A stretch of 64,000 nt of DNA from an uncultured Eubacterium sp. (GTDB lineage Bacteria > Bacillota > Clostridia > Oscillospirales > Acutalibacteraceae), in assembly GCA_910577195.1 (NCBI GenBank), contig CAJTLP010000001.1, positions 310,001-374,000 of the forward strand, read 5' to 3'. The position numbers and the translations under genes were made by a program. How positions within the stretch are numbered: the stretch's first letter is position 1; each line of letters opens with the position of its first letter. The notes under the pieces are model-generated. The model did no database searches. It saw nothing but the letters and a program-made list of their open reading frames with translations, and was not told the origin of the DNA. Below are positions 62,945-64,000 of this stretch, one piece after another.

Positions 62945-64000
62945 TTATCTGATAACTCTTACCTTGATTACACCGTCAATTGCAGTGATATCGTCAACAA
63001 CCTTCTGTGCAGGGTCGCTGTCTGTATCAATGATTGAGTAAGCCCATTCACCGCGATTCTTATCCTCAAACGCAGAAATGTTAATGCCGTCTTTGCTGAT
63101 TGTATCTGTAATTGTTGCGATCATATTCGGCTGATTTTTATGAATAACGGTAATTCTTGCAACACCTGTCTTAGCAACGGAAACAGCCGGCATATTTACA
63201 GAATTCTTGATATTACCGTTTTCAAGGAAATCAATAAGCTCAAGAGCACCCATTGATGCGCAGTTCTCCTCACTCTCAGGTGTTGAAGCACCAAGATGAG
63301 GAATAGCAATAACACCGTCAACACCGATAAGCTCTGCAGATGGGAAATCCGTTACATAAGCAGCCATTTTTCCGTCTTCAAGTGCTGTAACAATATCAGC
63401 TGAAACGGCAAGATCACCACGAGCAAAGTTCATAATTCTTACTGTATCCTTCATTGTTGCAATTGTATCTGCACAAATGATACCCTTTGTTTCAGGAGTA
63501 AGCGGAACATGCAGTGTAAGATAATCGGCAACAGGGAAAATCTCATCAAGATTATTATTAACAGTGATACCTGCCTTAAGCTGAGCATCTTTAGGAAGGA
63601 ATGGATCATAGCCGATAACGTTCATACCAAGATCAACTGCAGCCTCTGCAACAAGACGACCGATTGCACCGAGACCGATAACGCCAAGCGTTTTGCCCTT
63701 GATCTCAGGACCTGCAAAAGCACTCTTGCCCTTTTCAACGACCTTTCCTACATTGTCCCCCTCATCTTTGATTGTCTTGCACCAGTCAATCGCCTTTGTC
63801 ACCTTACGGCTTGAAAGAAGAAGTCCACAGATAACAAGCTCCTTAACTGCATTTGCATTTGCACCGGGAGTATTGAATACAACAATACCCTTCTGTGCAC
63901 AATCAGCAACAGGAATATTATTTACACCTGCACCGGCTCTTGCGATTGCAAGGAGAGACTCAGGCATTTCCATATCGTGCATAGATGCACTTCTTACCAT
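62945..64000 (-). CDS. serA: D-3-phosphoglycerate dehydrogenase, 5' end missing
   Basis: The window ends within this gene; 351 codons are visible and about 35 are expected beyond. NAD-binding GVIGLGAIGRLVA, the catalytic Arg in RIMNFARGD, Glu and His in PHLGASTPESEENC, and a C-terminal ACT domain (ITVIHKNQPNMIATITDTIS) identify the enzyme of serine synthesis, which oxidises 3-phosphoglycerate. The first codon in view, an ATG, is an internal Met in the family (VRSASMHDMEMP), not the start. Confidence 0.92.
   Translation of the reverse strand: MVRSASMHDMEMPESLLAIARAGAGVNNIPVADCAQKGIVVFNTPGANANAVKELVICGLLLSSRKVTKAIDWCKTIKDEGDNVGKVVEKGKSAFAGPEIKGKTLGVIGLGAIGRLVAEAAVDLGMNVIGYDPFLPKDAQLKAGITVNNNLDEIFPVADYLTLHVPLTPETKGIICADTIATMKDTVRIMNFARGDLAVSADIVTALEDGKMAAYVTDFPSAELIGVDGVIAIPHLGASTPESEENCASMGALELIDFLENGNIKNSVNMPAVSVAKTGVARITVIHKNQPNMIATITDTISKDGINISAFEDKNRGEWAYSIIDTDSDPAQKVVDDITAIDGVIKVRVIR

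Overview
The window looks like the chromosome of a low-GC, strictly anaerobic Firmicute of the class Clostridia, most likely a Ruminococcus-type Oscillospiraceae gut commensal (inference). Supporting signs are the Prp-processed form of ribosomal protein L27, a complete Rnf complex in the order C-D-G-E-A-B, rubrerythrin, a ferredoxin-thioredoxin reductase-like protein, LL-diaminopimelate aminotransferase (DapL), the GlgC/GlgD pair, a CIRCE-controlled hrcA-grpE-dnaK-dnaJ operon, and strong AGGAGG ribosome binding sites with TTGACA/TATAAT promoters. I saw no rRNA, tRNA, CRISPR array, prophage or insertion sequence.

Layout. 0-3 kb: the end of a CFI-box protein, a GPH-family symporter and an SGNH hydrolase. 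3-8.5 kb: rplU-prp-rpmA and rpsO-pnp, both with structured leaders, separated by a small AT-rich accessory block (ParE/RelE toxin, Phd/YefM antitoxin, XRE repressor, zinc-ribbon membrane protein). 8.6-18.6 kb: a GH5 glycosidase, a leucine-rich-repeat surface protein, two more GPH symporters, an SDR dehydrogenase with a divergent TetR regulator, and two membrane-anchored proteins of unknown function. 18.6-23.5 kb: a minus-strand operon ANTAR regulator-dapF-dapL-purC-purB. 23.6-29.5 kb: glgB-glgC-glgD-glgA glycogen synthesis behind a structured leader. 29.6-34.5 kb: heat-shock operon. 34.5-43.7 kb: AraC regulators, FTR-like protein plus thioredoxin, DNA repair methyltransferase, CorA transporter, and an alpha-galactosidase/AraC/phosphoesterase/GPH symporter locus. 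43.9-50.5 kb: rnfCDGEAB followed by a tandem-repeat lipoprotein. 50.7-57 kb: rlmB, a degenerate P1B-ATPase-like protein, rubrerythrin, and an NfeD-stomatin pair. 57-64 kb: a secreted Fn3 protein, a two-gene ABC exporter preceded by an unannotated 35-residue peptide gene, a nucleotidyltransferase, and the start-truncated serA.

How it fits together. Sugar is taken up by several cation-coupled GPH symporters, surplus carbon is stored as glycogen, and reduced ferredoxin can be used by Rnf to build an ion gradient that could drive those symporters. Ferredoxin may also feed a thioredoxin system through the FTR-like protein.

Most interesting points: (1) the small peptide gene plus hairpins directly ahead of the paired ABC exporter genes; (2) an 821-residue protein with P1B-ATPase topology that has lost the phosphorylated aspartate and carries a cluster of T-x-x-I/V motifs; (3) RnfG with two FMN-binding domains; (4) the repeat lipoprotein downstream of rnf; (5) leaders of pnp and glgB with strong alternative or long-stem structures; (6) paired identical operators at the XRE/zinc-ribbon promoter.
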